Notes: a model not told the origin generated them from the sequence alone. DNA of 64,000 bases from Agromyces albus (GCF_030815405.1 NZ_JAUSWX010000001.1:868001-932000), one strand, 5' to 3'. Positions 1-8,662 are shown, counted from the stretch's first letter. Translations and numbers: made by a program.

Positions 1-2
1 AC

Positions 3-644
3 TTCACGCACTCGCGGGCCATGCTGTGGGCCGCGTTCGACCGCGGCGTCTGCGCCGTCGAGTACGAGGGCCGGCCCGGTCCGGCCGAGCGCTGGCGGAA
101 GCTGCGAGATCGGCTCGCCACGGAGATCGAGCAGACCGGGTTCGACGCCGAGCTCGGCAGCTACGTGCAGTTCGCCGGCACTCGCGAAGTCGACGCAGCG
201 CTGCTGCAGCTCGCGCAGATCGGCTACGTCGCCTACGACGACCCGCGCATGCTCGGCACGGTCGCCCGCATCGAGCAGACCCTGCTGCGCGACGGACTCG
301 TGCGTCGCTATCGCACTGAGGGCGACGTCGACGGCGTGCCCGGCGATGAGAACGCGTTCCTCGCATGCTCGTTCTGGCTCGTGGAGCAGTACGCGCACAG
401 CGGGCGCCTTCCCGAGGCCGAGTCGCTCATGGAGCGCCTCCTCGGCTTCCGCAACGAGCTCGGCCTGCTCTCCGAGGAGTTCGACGTGCGGCATCGGCGG
501 CACGCGGGCAACACGCCGCAGGCGCTCTCGCACCTCGCGCTCGTGCGGGCGGCCGACGCCATCGCACATGCCCGCGGCATCGTGGCCGAGCACGCCCGAG
601 CGAGCATCGCACGCAGTTCGCGACGGATGGCGCCGGCGCATTGA
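3..644 (+). CDS. GH15-family glycoside hydrolase (glucoamylase/trehalase type), C-terminal part
   Basis: Probable hydrolase of alpha-linked glucosides or trehalose; the substrate cannot be told from this fragment. The frame is open from base 3, so the N-terminus lies outside the window and about 213 residues are seen. Family landmarks are THSRAMLWAAFDRG at the left edge, GVPGDENAFLACSFW in the middle (the acidic segment that supplies a catalytic carboxylate in GH15) and GNTPQALSHLAL near the end, which corresponds to the usual GNFPQAFSH. The C-terminus looks complete. A GC-rich hairpin lies about 25 bases after the stop. The family assignment is firm; the activity is inference. Confidence 0.85.
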   Translation, partial: FTHSRAMLWAAFDRGVCAVEYEGRPGPAERWRKLRDRLATEIEQTGFDAELGSYVQFAGTREVDAALLQLAQIGYVAYDDPRMLGTVARIEQTLLRDGLVRRYRTEGDVDGVPGDENAFLACSFWLVEQYAHSGRLPEAESLMERLLGFRNELGLLSEEFDVRHRRHAGNTPQALSHLALVRAADAIAHARGIVAEHARASIARSSRRMAPAH

Positions 645-670
645 GCCGCGGGACTGCTGATCGAGAAGAA

Positions 671-690
671 CCCCGCCCGAGGGCGGGGCT
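671..690. terminator. Hairpin between GH15 gene and island, probably the ancestral tRNA-Pro terminator
   Basis: CCCCGCCC and GGGCGGGG pair around a very short loop. On the minus strand the stem is followed by a T-rich stretch (TTCTTCTC), on the plus strand it is not. It follows the GH15 stop, and before island insertion it would have lain just downstream of the convergent tRNA-Pro gene. Confidence 0.6.
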
Positions 691-706
691 CTGGTGCCTT
701 GCGGCG

Positions 707-722
707 ATGGTCGGGGTGACAG
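707..722. repeat. attL-like copy of the tRNA-Pro 3' end
   Basis: The 16 bases ATGGTCGGGGTGACAG are identical to 4058-4073, which cover the CCA end, acceptor stem and start of the T-arm of the tRNA-Pro gene. After two mismatches a further TTTG also matches. Only the 3' end of the tRNA is present here, as expected for the distal attachment site left by a tRNA-targeting integrase. Confidence 0.75.
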
Positions 723-727
723 TGTTT

Positions 728-806
728 GGTTTCAGGACATCGTTGACAGGTGTGTCGGGACATCGTTGACAGGCCGGATGTGTCGAGACATCGTTGACAG
801 GCCGGA
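728..806 (+). repeat. Three 23-bp direct repeats just inside the left island end
   Basis: Units at 728-750, 751-773 and 779-801 share GACATCGTTGACAGG; the last two also share TGTGTCGRGACATCG. CCGGA follows units two and three. The cluster starts six bases from the att-like repeat. An inverted, slightly diverged copy lies at 4013-4037. It could be a set of integrase arm-type sites or the end of an IS481-like transposon. Confidence 0.75.
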
Positions 807-920
807 CGATGGGGGATGCCGCTACGAATCGGAGCCGGGTCATCGTCCACGCCGTGATCGAGGGCGGGATGTCCGCCGGAGGTGTGCGTCTCGTAGTAGC
901 CGGAGAAGCCGGCGGAGCGC

Positions 921-1950
921 GTGGATGTCCTCGGGCGTGATCGCCTTCGCGGCGACGTCATGGGCATCAACGGCACCATTCGGCTCGACGCCTCAGACGG
1001 CCTCGGCGACGGTGTTGTTATCGGCAACGCCTCCAACCGGGGTGCGTACACGATCCGAGGGTTCGTGCGGGGCATGGCCGGTGCGGGCGTCTCCCGACAA
1101 GGCCGGTGCAACGATCCCCGAGCGCCTCACCCTCGACCTCGATGTCAGCGGCTGCGGGACGGACGACGTCGCACTCGACAGGTCCAGCCACGACCTGACG
1201 CTGAACGTCCGCGAACGAAGCAATGGTGGCCACGGCATCGCACTGAGCGGCGCCTCATCGACCGCCACAGACCTCACCATCGCAAACACCGACGTGCGCG
1301 CCCACAGCATCCTCATCGGGCAGACGCTCGCGGGAGACTTCATCGCCGCTCCGCCACTGTGCAGGTTCGCGCTGGGGGCACCGTATGGGCTGACACTGTC
1401 AACCTCGCACGTACTCGACCGGGAACCTCCCATCGGCGGCGACACCGTCACCGACTACAACCACCGCATCCGGTGTGCTGGGGATTTCGTCGGGCACGGT
1501 CGCGAAAACGATCTCGCGCGGGGGCCGCGTTCGCCCGTCTCACGCTCGGCGCGGACGGCGCGGTGCAGATAATGTTCCATACCCTCAACTCGAGTGTCGC
1601 AAACCGGCACCAGTCGCTGTTGTTCCCCTACGTCGACACCAACAACTACTGGCGAATCGTGGCACAGTTCGGGCGACCTCACGATGGGCCTCACGAAGAC
1701 CGTCGCAGGCACCACGACCACCGTGAGCACCCACGCGCAGCAGGCCATCTCCGGCGACGTTGTGCGGGCCGAGTTCATCGGCAACGACATCGCATGGTTC
1801 GTGAACGACGTGCTGGTCGAGATGGTCACCAACGCCGCACTGAACACGGCCACGCTCGCCGGGTGGCACGGGGACTTCTCCACCAACGCCACCGGCCGAG
1901 TCGAGGACTTCAAGGGGCTGGGCTACCTAGCCCACCCTGTTCGCACCCTC
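921..1950 (+). pseudogene. Remnant of a beta-helix/LamG-like surface or tail protein, multiple frameshifts
   Basis: Recognisable protein segments continue across this stretch only by changing frame at about 1090, 1360, 1470 and 1680. They include short hydrophobic turns such as INGTIRLDASDGLGDGVVIG and LTLNVRERSNGGHGIALSG, typical of right-handed beta-helix repeats. Next comes a LamG-like module with SLLFPYVDTNNYWRIVAQFG and then DVVRAEFIGNDIAWFVNDV. Such modules occur in phage tail proteins and secreted carbohydrate-binding proteins; which of these it was cannot be decided. No credible start or stop survives, and the remnant runs into the 3' end of the convergent acyltransferase gene. The region from 645 to 920 holds only repeats and no recognisable gene. 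Confidence 0.6.
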
Positions 1951-3225
1951 AGCGCCCTCTTCTGCTCCGACCGGGCGGGAGGGGGCGCTGTCGGCATTTC
2001 GGCGGTCGGTGCGCTTCTTCAGCGACAGTGCCGGCTTCTCGACGGCGTAGTAGGTGACGCTGGCGAAGGCGATCGTGATGGCGAGGACGACCACGATGTT
2101 GATGACCAGACCGAGCGGCGTCTGTGGGCCAACCCATCCGACGCGTTCGACGAGCCAGATCACGGGCACATGCCAGAGGTAGAGGCTGTACGAGATGACA
2201 CCGATGTAGACCACTGGGCGCAACTCGAGCCCTCGGGCCAGGATGCCTGGCCGCGCCGATCGTGTGGGGATCGCGACGAAGAAGATGAGCGCTCCGCACG
2301 CCACGGCGAAAGCGGAGGCCACTACGAAGTTCGGCACGACGATCGACCCAACGGCCGCGCCAATGCCAACGACAGCGGCGATGACGCGGAACCGGTACGC
2401 GAGCTCGTGGCGAATGCGGCCGGTCTCGAATGCTGCGACGAGCACGGCGGCGACCATTCCGAACGCGAACAGGTCGGCGTGCGCGAAGAAGCTGCGCGCG
2501 AACACCGCGATCCAGTTCCCGCCCCAGTTGCTGTTGAACCAATCCTCGGGGGCGATGTCCTCGAAGATGCGCCACTTCACGACCTTGCCGACCATGCCGA
2601 TCAGGAAGATCCCGATCGCCGGCGAAAGGGCGAGGATCGGGGAGTGACGGCCTTGCACGCGCCGGCGGATCGACATCGCGAGCAGCGCCAGCAGCGGCAT
2701 GACGATGTAGAAGATCAGCTCGACGGTGAGGCTCCATGCCACGCCGAGGCCGGTCTTGATGCTGAATGGGAACAGCGTCTGCAGCATCGTGACGTTCGTC
2801 AGCAGAAGCAGCGGGTCGGTCATGTACCCGACCATGTCGCCGCTCTCGGCCTGCCCAGCGCCCTGCGGTGCGGTGTATGCCAGGCCGAGCACCAGCGAGA
2901 CGAGAAGCACGATCACGATGTAGACGGGGAAGATACGCAGCACCCGGTTCACGGCGTAGCGGCCGAGGATTGGGAACCGCTCACCGGTGAGTAGAGCCGA
3001 CGCGAACGGGCGGAAGAGGAGGAATCCGGACAACGCGAAGAAGAGCGTGAGCCCGTTGAGGGCGAAGTACATGGGCCAGGTCAGCGGCCCCCATTCCACA
3101 CCTAAGGAGAGGTGGGCCTTCACGTGCCCAACAACCACCGACACCGCGGCGACGGCCCGGAGGCCTTCCATGCCGTTGATTCGACGACCCCATGAGGGCG
3201 TGAACGCCACTTGCTTCCGAGCCAA
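1927..3225 (-). CDS. Acyltransferase family 3 membrane protein (OafA/YrhL type)
   Basis: Integral membrane O-acyltransferase of about 432 residues, the normal length for the family, which acylates surface sugars, lipids or antibiotics. The N-terminal family signature is INGMEGLRAVAAVSVVVGH, with the Arg and the following His typical of the active region, then LSGFLLFRPF. About ten hydrophobic segments follow, ending in a Lys/Arg-rich cytoplasmic tail. A TTG start at 3225 has a purine-rich AGGGGG eight bases upstream; a later GTG is the alternative. It is the only intact gene of the tRNA-Pro island, so cargo status is likely. Its acceptor is unknown. Confidence 0.85.
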   Translation of the reverse strand: MARKQVAFTPSWGRRINGMEGLRAVAAVSVVVGHVKAHLSLGVEWGPLTWPMYFALNGLTLFFALSGFLLFRPFASALLTGERFPILGRYAVNRVLRIFPVYIVIVLLVSLVLGLAYTAPQGAGQAESGDMVGYMTDPLLLLTNVTMLQTLFPFSIKTGLGVAWSLTVELIFYIVMPLLALLAMSIRRRVQGRHSPILALSPAIGIFLIGMVGKVVKWRIFEDIAPEDWFNSNWGGNWIAVFARSFFAHADLFAFGMVAAVLVAAFETGRIRHELAYRFRVIAAVVGIGAAVGSIVVPNFVVASAFAVACGALIFFVAIPTRSARPGILARGLELRPVVYIGVISYSLYLWHVPVIWLVERVGWVGPQTPLGLVINIVVVLAITIAFASVTYYAVEKPALSLKKRTDRRNADSAPSRPVGAEEGAEGANRVG

Positions 3226-3382
3226 GACGTTACCCCCTGTATCGCTGGTCGAATGTCTCCCCAGACTCTATCGGACGCACGTTTCGTCGGCGTCACGCTG
3301 ACTGCACCATTCGTGCGCCTCTGATGCCCACCCCGGCCCCAGCAATCCCTACAGAAAGTTCAGTTGGAGCGTCGCCTTCACG

Positions 3383-3447
3383 CTCCAACGACAACGCCCC
3401 CGGCTTGCATCTTCGGATGCTGACCGGGGGCTTTTTCGTCGTTGGAG
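3383..3447 (+). terminator. Strong intrinsic terminator with competing upstream hairpin
   Basis: GCCCCCGG (3396-3403) pairs with CCGGGGGC (3424-3431) and is capped by an inner GCATC-TTCG-GATGC stem; TTTTTCG follows. An outer stem joins CTCCAACGAC (3383-3392) to GTCGTTGGAG (3438-3447). The left outer arm can instead pair with GTTGGAGCG at 3363-3371, so two exclusive folds exist. No intact plus-strand gene precedes it. Confidence 0.75.
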
Positions 3448-3477
3448 TCGCCGTGTCACCGACCACCGTTGGGCCGT

Positions 3478-3965
3478 GTTCAAGCCCTCTCCCTGAACAT
3501 CCATGCGACGGATGACCTCGGACTGAGCAAGATCGTGGCCGACATCTACCGAGGGGACACTCTCGTCGAGAGCACGGAGTCGGCTGCCAACGGTCTGACG
3601 AGCGCATTTCATACCGCAGCCATCCACTCCGACGGTAGTTACACCATCAGGTACACCGTGGAAGATGTTCCGGGCACATCTCTCAAGTCGGTTCCTTGCT
3701 GTCATTGTCGACGCCACGCCGCCGGGTGCGTCCGCAGGGGAGGGCACGTCCTACACGGTCGGTGGCGATGGGCACCTACTCGCTGGCGAGTTTCAAGGTT
3801 CATGACGAGGGACAGATCGACAAAGTCACGCTCAATGGCGTGGTGAAGGATCTTACGAACAACGCGTGGTCTGACGTGAACTTCGTACAGGCGGGACCTT
3901 CGGGGCTGTCGCCGGTGAGAACACTCTCGTGATCTACGACTTGGCGGGGAACGGGCCGAGAGGCT
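3478..3965 (+). pseudogene. Remnant of Ig-like repeats of a secreted protein, at least three frameshifts
   Basis: Read across frames, the segments give ATDDLGLSKIVADIYRGDTL, then FLAVIVDATPPGASAGEGTS, then FKVHDEGQIDKVTLNGVVKD, then TFGAVAGENTLVIYDLAGN. This is the pattern of tandem Ig-like modules found near the C-termini of large extracellular enzymes in Microbacteriaceae. Frame changes occur near 3690, 3765 and 3890, so it is not translated as one protein. It may be the distal part of the same ancestral gene as the remnant at 921-1950, separated by the acyltransferase segment. Confidence 0.6.
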
Positions 3966-3987
3966 TCCAACGCCAGAAACCACAAAA

Positions 3988-4007
3988 CCCCCTCCCGAAG
4001 GAGGGGG
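3988..4007 (-). terminator. Intrinsic terminator downstream of tRNA-Pro
   Basis: On the minus strand an eight-pair stem CCCCCTCC/GGAGGGGG with loop TTCG is followed by TTTTGTGG. It lies about 50 bases past the tRNA-Pro 3' end, inside the island, and would now end the tRNA transcript in place of the displaced hairpin at 671-690. Confidence 0.7.
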
Positions 4008-4012
4008 AATCG

Positions 4013-4055
4013 TGAACGATCTCTCGACACATCCCGGAAGGATATCCGACACATC
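4013..4055 (-). repeat. Repeats just inside the right island end, inverted relative to the left set
   Basis: TGAACGATCTCTCGACACAT at 4013-4032, continuing as CCCGG, is a near copy in inverted orientation of 774-799 (three substitutions and one indel). CGACACATC recurs at 4025-4033 and 4047-4055. The block ends two bases before the att-like repeat at 4058. Confidence 0.65.
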
Positions 4056-4057
4056 AC

Positions 4058-4135
<78 letters not shown>

Positions 4136-4249
4136 GTGACCCTCACGGGCCTCCACAAGGATAGCCGATATTTCAGGCCCGGCAGACCACCGCCGGCCGT
4201 TTCCGCGACCGACGGCGAACGGATGTCGCGGCATCCGATCGGGCGATCG

Positions 4250-5227
4250 CTACTCCGTCGGCAGGAGCGTGAGCAGGGTCGCCTCGGGCGGGCACGCGAA
4301 GCGCACCGGAGCATAGATGGACGTGCCGAGCCCGGCCGACACGTTGAGGAACGCGGAGCGCAGCCCGTGCCGCCACACGCTCAGTCCCTTCACCTGTGAG
4401 CGGGGGATGTCGCAGTTCGTGACGAGCGCCCCGAAGCCGGGCACACAGACCTGGCCGCCGTGGGTGTGGCCGGCGAGGATCAGCTCGGCGCCGTGGTTCA
4501 CGAACGAGTTCAGTACCCGCTGGTAGGGCGCGTGGGTCACGCCGATCGTGATGGTGGGGCGTCGAGTGGAGACGGATGCCGCGTCGGGCCACGTCTCATC
4601 GCCGAGCGGGTCTTCTGCTCGGAGCTCGTCGATCGCGCCCGTGATGAGGTCGAGACGGTCGAAGCCCTTGTGCGGGTCGTCGACGCCGAAGAATTCGAAG
4701 TGCGTGCCGCGCAGGTCGAGCCTCGCGGCGGTGTTGTCGAGGTCGTTCCAACCGAGGTCGGCAAGGTACGAATGCAGGGCGTCGATGTCGAGCGGCTTCG
4801 CACGCGGAACGTATCCGGAGGGTCCGCCGAAGTACGCGAACGGGTTCTTGACGGTGGGCCCGAAGTAGTCGTTCGAGCCGTTCACGAAGACGCCAGGAAT
4901 GCCCCGGAACGGCTCGAACGCCCGGCGGATGCCTTCGAGCCCGCGCTCGTGCCCGAGGTTGTCGCCGGTGTCGACGATGAGATCGGGTTCGAGTGCGGCG
5001 AGGGAGCGCACCCACTCCTGCTTGTCACGCTGCCACGGCGCCATATGCAGGTCGGAGAGGTGCAGCACCCTGATGGGCGCAGCGCCGGGCGGCAGCACCG
5101 CGACATCCGCTCGACGAAGGGTCCACCTCGTGCGCTCGACGAGGCTGCCCCACGCGAATGCGGCAGCGCCGGCTGCGCCGATCGCCAGGGCGATCCGCGC
5201 AGCCGGCGGAAGGGAGGAGCGACTCAA
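4250..5227 (-). CDS. Metallophosphoesterase, membrane-anchored
   Basis: Calcineurin-like metallophosphoesterase of 325 residues with an N-terminal hydrophobic segment (AARIALAIGAAGAAAFAWG), so probably anchored in the membrane with the catalytic domain outside. Metal-binding motifs are in the family order: LHLSDLHM near residue 55, DTGDN near 85, NGSNDY near 118, and GHTHGGQ near 275. The substrate is unknown. The start is a TTG that overlaps the stop of the upstream penicillin-binding protein gene (TTGA), so the two are translationally coupled. The same gene pair is conserved in other actinobacteria (Rv3683 next to ponA2), which suggests a role at the cell envelope. Confidence 0.9.
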   Translation of the reverse strand: MSRSSLPPAARIALAIGAAGAAAFAWGSLVERTRWTLRRADVAVLPPGAAPIRVLHLSDLHMAPWQRDKQEWVRSLAALEPDLIVDTGDNLGHERGLEGIRRAFEPFRGIPGVFVNGSNDYFGPTVKNPFAYFGGPSGYVPRAKPLDIDALHSYLADLGWNDLDNTAARLDLRGTHFEFFGVDDPHKGFDRLDLITGAIDELRAEDPLGDETWPDAASVSTRRPTITIGVTHAPYQRVLNSFVNHGAELILAGHTHGGQVCVPGFGALVTNCDIPRSQVKGLSVWRHGLRSAFLNVSAGLGTSIYAPVRFACPPEATLLTLLPTE

Positions 5228-7833
5228 TCGTCACCCGGCGGCACGATGCCGTTGCCCGGCCCGCTGCTGCTGAAGGTGACGGTGACCTCGCTGCCGCGCT
5301 TGAGGGCGGTGTTGGGCGCCGGGTCCTGACTCGCGACGACGTCGGTGGCCCCGGGTTTGCCCGATGACTTCATCTTGAGTCCGGCCTGGTCGAGTGCCGC
5401 CTTGGCCTGCTGCGCATTCATGCCGGTGAGATCAGGGACCGTCGTGCCCTGGCCGTTGCTCGTGAAGACCCGGATCGTGCTGCCGCGGCCCGCCTGACCC
5501 GTGGGGTCGGTGCCGGAGACCGTGCCTGCTGGGAGGTTCGAGTCCTGCTGTCCGCCGTCTTCGAAGACGAAGCCGGCCGCCTCGATCGCCTGCTTCGCGG
5601 CGTCGAGCGAGAGCCCGGAGACCTGCGGAATGTCGATGAGCACCTGCCGGAACGCCGACGCGTCGGGCTCGGGGAACTCGTCGCCGCCGTACTTGTTGTC
5701 GGCGAGCTCCATGATCATGGGCCAGATTCGGTGGCGCGCCGTAGCAGCCCGGCCGCTGTCGAAGCTCATGTCGCGGAGGTTCGCTTCGCCGACCACGTTG
5801 CCCACCCATACCGCGGTGGCGGCCGTGGTGCTCGAACCGATCATCCACGTGTCTTTCGCACCGTCGGTCGTTCCGGTCTTGCCGATGTGCGGAATCCCGG
5901 TGCCGGGGTCCGAAGCGCTCGCGGTTCCCGAGAACGTCTGCTGCATGGCGTAGGCCATGGCGTGTGCAACGTTCGGCTGGACCGACTGCACGCAGTTCGA
6001 CGCGGGCGGCGTCACCTCGGTGCCATCGGCCTTCACGATCCGGTCGATCGCGATCGGCGAGCACGTGAGGCCGTTGTTGGCGATGCCGGCGAATGCCGTC
6101 GCCATGGCGAGCGGCGAGACCTCCTCGGTGCCGAGCACGGCGCTCGGGCCGAAGACCGCTGACTCGTCGACAGTGCCGTCGTCGTTGTAGCGCCCACCGA
6201 GGTCGAGCCCGTTCGCGCGCTTCACGCCGAAGGCCTGGGCAGTGTCACGGATCTTGCAGAGGTCGAGTTGCTGGGCCATCGCCATGAACGAGGAGTTCAC
6301 CGAGTACTTCGTCGCGTCGACCGCGTTGTTGGCCGACATGGAGTCGTCGTTCCTCGGATTGAAGCTCCCGCTCCATCCGCCGTAGCACTCTGCAGGGAAC
6401 GAGGTGAACGTGCGGCGAGCGCCGTTGAAGGTCTCGCGCAGCGAATGGCCTTCGTTCAGCCATTCGGCGAGAGTGAACACCTTGAACGTCGATCCCGGCT
6501 GGAGTCCGCTCGAGCCGCCGTAGTCGAAGTCCGTGCTGTAGTTGACCGAGGTGTATTCAGCGCTGGACGCGGCCAGCTCGGAGTCGTTCGTGTACTTCTT
6601 GTTCTGCGCCATCGCGAGGATCTTGCCGGTTCCCGGCTGAACCGTCACGGCGACCGAGCCCACGTCGAAGCGGGGGTCGCTCATCGGCACGTTCTCGGCG
6701 ATCGCCGTCTCGGCCTTGTTCTGCAGTTCGAGGTCGAGCGTGGTGTAGATCTGCAGTCCGCCCTGCTGCAGCAGGAAGGTGCCCTCGTCTTCCTCGGTCG
6801 CGGGGTCATCGAACTGGTTCTTGATCACCCAGGTGACGTAGTCGCAGAAGTACGCGCTGCCCTGAGCCGTCTGGCACCCCGTGCTCGGCTCGGTGATCAC
6901 GGGAGCTACCGGAGTTGCGACGGCGGCGTCGTGCTCCTCTTGCGTGATCTTCTGCTCCTTGAGCATCTGCTCGAGGATGTAGTCGCGCCGCTCCTTGTTC
7001 GCGGCGTACGGTGTCGGCTCGCCCTTGTCGTTGACGGAGTTGACGCCGTTCGACTCGCTCTCAGGGTAGTCGAGGCGGAACTTCTCGGGGTGGTTCACGA
7101 TCGCGATGAGGCTCGCGGCCTCAGCGAGTGTGAGGTCGGCAGCGTGCTTGTTGCCGAAGTAGTACTTCGACGCTGCCTCGATGCCGTAGACCCGGCCGCC
7201 GAAGGCCGCGATGTTCAGGTAGCCGCGGAGGATCTCGTCTTTCGAGAACTCCTTCTCGAGCGCGATCGCATAACGCATCTCCTTGAGCTTGCGATCGGGC
7301 GAGGTCTCGGTGGCCGCCTCGTACGCGGCCTCCTTTTCCTCCTCGGTCGTCGCCTCGCGCACGCCGTTGTTGATGAGCACGTTCTTCACGTACTGCTGGG
7401 TGATCGAGGAGCCACCCTGCGTGGCGCCGCCGATCACGTACTCGTTGAGCGCGGCACGGATCGTGCCCTGGATGTCGATGCCGCCGTGCTCGTAGAACCG
7501 GGGGTCTTCACCGGCGATCGCGGCGTCTTTCACGTACTGCGAGATCGCCTCCCACGGGACCTCCTCGCGGTTCTCGTCGAAGAACGAGGCGAGGTGCGCC
7601 GGCGAGCCGTCGGGCTGGGTCGCGTAGATGTCGGTCTTCTCCGACAGCTCGCCGATCTCGAGGTACCCGGGGAGGTTCTCGAACATCGAGATGCTGTTGT
7701 TCGCGGCCATGCCGGTAACGGCGAGCGCGGGCGTCACGGCTGCCGTGACGAGTACACCAGCGAGCGCACTCATGCCGACAAAACCGAGGATTCCGGTGCC
7801 GACGTCGCTCATCGTGCGTTTTTGGGCAGACAT
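5224..7833 (-). CDS. ponA: Bifunctional class A penicillin-binding protein with PASTA domains
   Basis: Peptidoglycan glycosyltransferase/D,D-transpeptidase of about 869 residues. Order of parts: short cytoplasmic MSAQKR start, one membrane anchor, a GT51 domain with EDPRFYEHGG and TQGGSSITQQ, and a transpeptidase with PGSTFK (SxxK), SVNSSF (SxN) and GKTGTTD (KTG). Two C-terminal PASTA modules (about residues 735-860) usually bind muropeptides or beta-lactams. The start at 7833 is chosen because a TAAGCT -10 box (7841-7846) ends seven bases before it, implying a leaderless mRNA; a later Met at 7812 lacks any signal. The downstream metallophosphoesterase overlaps by four bases. Confidence 0.95.
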   Translation of the reverse strand: MSAQKRTMSDVGTGILGFVGMSALAGVLVTAAVTPALAVTGMAANNSISMFENLPGYLEIGELSEKTDIYATQPDGSPAHLASFFDENREEVPWEAISQYVKDAAIAGEDPRFYEHGGIDIQGTIRAALNEYVIGGATQGGSSITQQYVKNVLINNGVREATTEEEKEAAYEAATETSPDRKLKEMRYAIALEKEFSKDEILRGYLNIAAFGGRVYGIEAASKYYFGNKHAADLTLAEAASLIAIVNHPEKFRLDYPESESNGVNSVNDKGEPTPYAANKERRDYILEQMLKEQKITQEEHDAAVATPVAPVITEPSTGCQTAQGSAYFCDYVTWVIKNQFDDPATEEDEGTFLLQQGGLQIYTTLDLELQNKAETAIAENVPMSDPRFDVGSVAVTVQPGTGKILAMAQNKKYTNDSELAASSAEYTSVNYSTDFDYGGSSGLQPGSTFKVFTLAEWLNEGHSLRETFNGARRTFTSFPAECYGGWSGSFNPRNDDSMSANNAVDATKYSVNSSFMAMAQQLDLCKIRDTAQAFGVKRANGLDLGGRYNDDGTVDESAVFGPSAVLGTEEVSPLAMATAFAGIANNGLTCSPIAIDRIVKADGTEVTPPASNCVQSVQPNVAHAMAYAMQQTFSGTASASDPGTGIPHIGKTGTTDGAKDTWMIGSSTTAATAVWVGNVVGEANLRDMSFDSGRAATARHRIWPMIMELADNKYGGDEFPEPDASAFRQVLIDIPQVSGLSLDAAKQAIEAAGFVFEDGGQQDSNLPAGTVSGTDPTGQAGRGSTIRVFTSNGQGTTVPDLTGMNAQQAKAALDQAGLKMKSSGKPGATDVVASQDPAPNTALKRGSEVTVTFSSSGPGNGIVPPGDD

Positions 7834-7947
7834 ATAGTGGAGCTTAACGGAGAAGGCTGGCAAATCGCGCTATGCACGGCGCCTGCCGGAATCCCGCGCG
7901 ACCCGCCGTTTCCGCCCGCATCCCCACACCAGAGACGAGGAATCCCC

Positions 7948-8172
7948 ATGCCGGCCTGGGAGTACATCACCACACCGCTGCTGATCCACAACACCGCCGC
8001 GATCCTGAACAACTGGGGCTCCGAGGGGTGGGAGCTCGTGCAGATCGTGTCCGGCCCCGAGGGCGGCCTCGTCGCCTACCTGAAGCGCCCTGTGGGCGGG
8101 GAGTCGTCGTCCGCGGCATCCGCCGGCGCCGCCGCCGCCGCTCAGGCCGCCAAGCAGTTCGAGGGGGAGTGA
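7948..8172 (+). CDS. DUF4177-like small protein
   Basis: Small 74-residue protein of unknown function. Residues 1-50 (WEYITTPLLIHN, then NNWGSEGWELVQIV and LVAYLKRP) match the compact DUF4177 pattern, in which a tryptophan-rich strand-helix unit ends with WELV. The tail is an Ala/Ser-rich extension. A GAGGAA motif lies a few bases before the ATG. It precedes ridA by two bases and is divergent from ponA, an arrangement also found in other actinobacteria. The role is not known. Confidence 0.85.
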   Translation: MPAWEYITTPLLIHNTAAILNNWGSEGWELVQIVSGPEGGLVAYLKRPVGGESSSAASAGAAAAAQAAKQFEGE

Positions 8173-8174
8173 GC

Positions 8175-8645
8175 GTGGCGGCATACGAAGCCCGCATCGC
8201 GCAGCTCGGCATCGAACTGCCAGAGGTCGCCCCGCCTGTGGCCGCCTACGTCCCGGCCGTCATCTCCGGCAGCTACGTGTACACCTCCGGACAGCTGCCG
8301 TTCACGGCCGGCGGCCTGCCCGCGACCGGCAAGGTCGGCGACAGCGAGGGGCTCGTGCCCGCCGCCGCCGCGAAGGGCTACGCCCGCACGTGCGCGCTCA
8401 ACGCGCTCGCCGCGGTGCGCGCCGAGATCGGCTCGCTCGATCGCGTGACGCGCATCGTGAAGCTCGTCGGCTTCGTGGCATCCGATCCCGCCTTCACCGG
8501 ACAGCCCGGCGTCATCAACGGCGCCTCCGAGCTGCTCGGTGAGATCTTCGGCGAGGCCGGGCGCCATGCCCGCTCGGCCGTGGGTGTCGCGGTGCTCCCG
8601 CTCGACTCGCCCGTCGAGCTCGACCTCGTGGTCGAGTTCGCGTAG
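8175..8645 (+). CDS. ridA: RidA/YjgF-family enamine/imine deaminase
   Basis: Protein of 156 residues of the YjgF/YER057c/UK114 family, likely a deaminase of reactive enamine/imine intermediates from PLP enzymes, acting in the cytoplasm. Typical features are YVYTSGQLPF near residue 35, a central segment with CALNALAAVRAEIGSLD, and a C-terminal RSAVGVAVLPLDSPVELDLV. The sequence belongs to the longer, YjgH-like branch, where the catalytic Arg in the last strand is retained (GRHARSAVG). GTG start two bases after the DUF4177 stop, so co-transcribed. It ends at a strong hairpin shared with convergent acsA. Confidence 0.9.
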   Translation: MAAYEARIAQLGIELPEVAPPVAAYVPAVISGSYVYTSGQLPFTAGGLPATGKVGDSEGLVPAAAAKGYARTCALNALAAVRAEIGSLDRVTRIVKLVGFVASDPAFTGQPGVINGASELLGEIFGEAGRHARSAVGVAVLPLDSPVELDLVVEFA

Positions 8646-8662
8646 CCGCACCAGCCAGACGG

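Noticed and set aside
728..806. Possible mini CRISPR array (three repeats)
   Set aside because: Repeat spacing is 0-5 bases, so there are no spacers, and no cas genes are in the window.
1594..2994. Long plus-strand frame that continues from the LamG-like remnant into the acyltransferase region
   Set aside because: Only the first 110 codons look like protein. After 1925 it is antisense to the acyltransferase and rich in Asp/Glu/Arg shadows.
6268..8172. 634-codon open frame on the plus strand
   Set aside because: It runs antisense through ponA, is Arg/Val-rich with no domain, and only its last part coincides with the real DUF4177 gene. High GC makes such long antisense frames common here.
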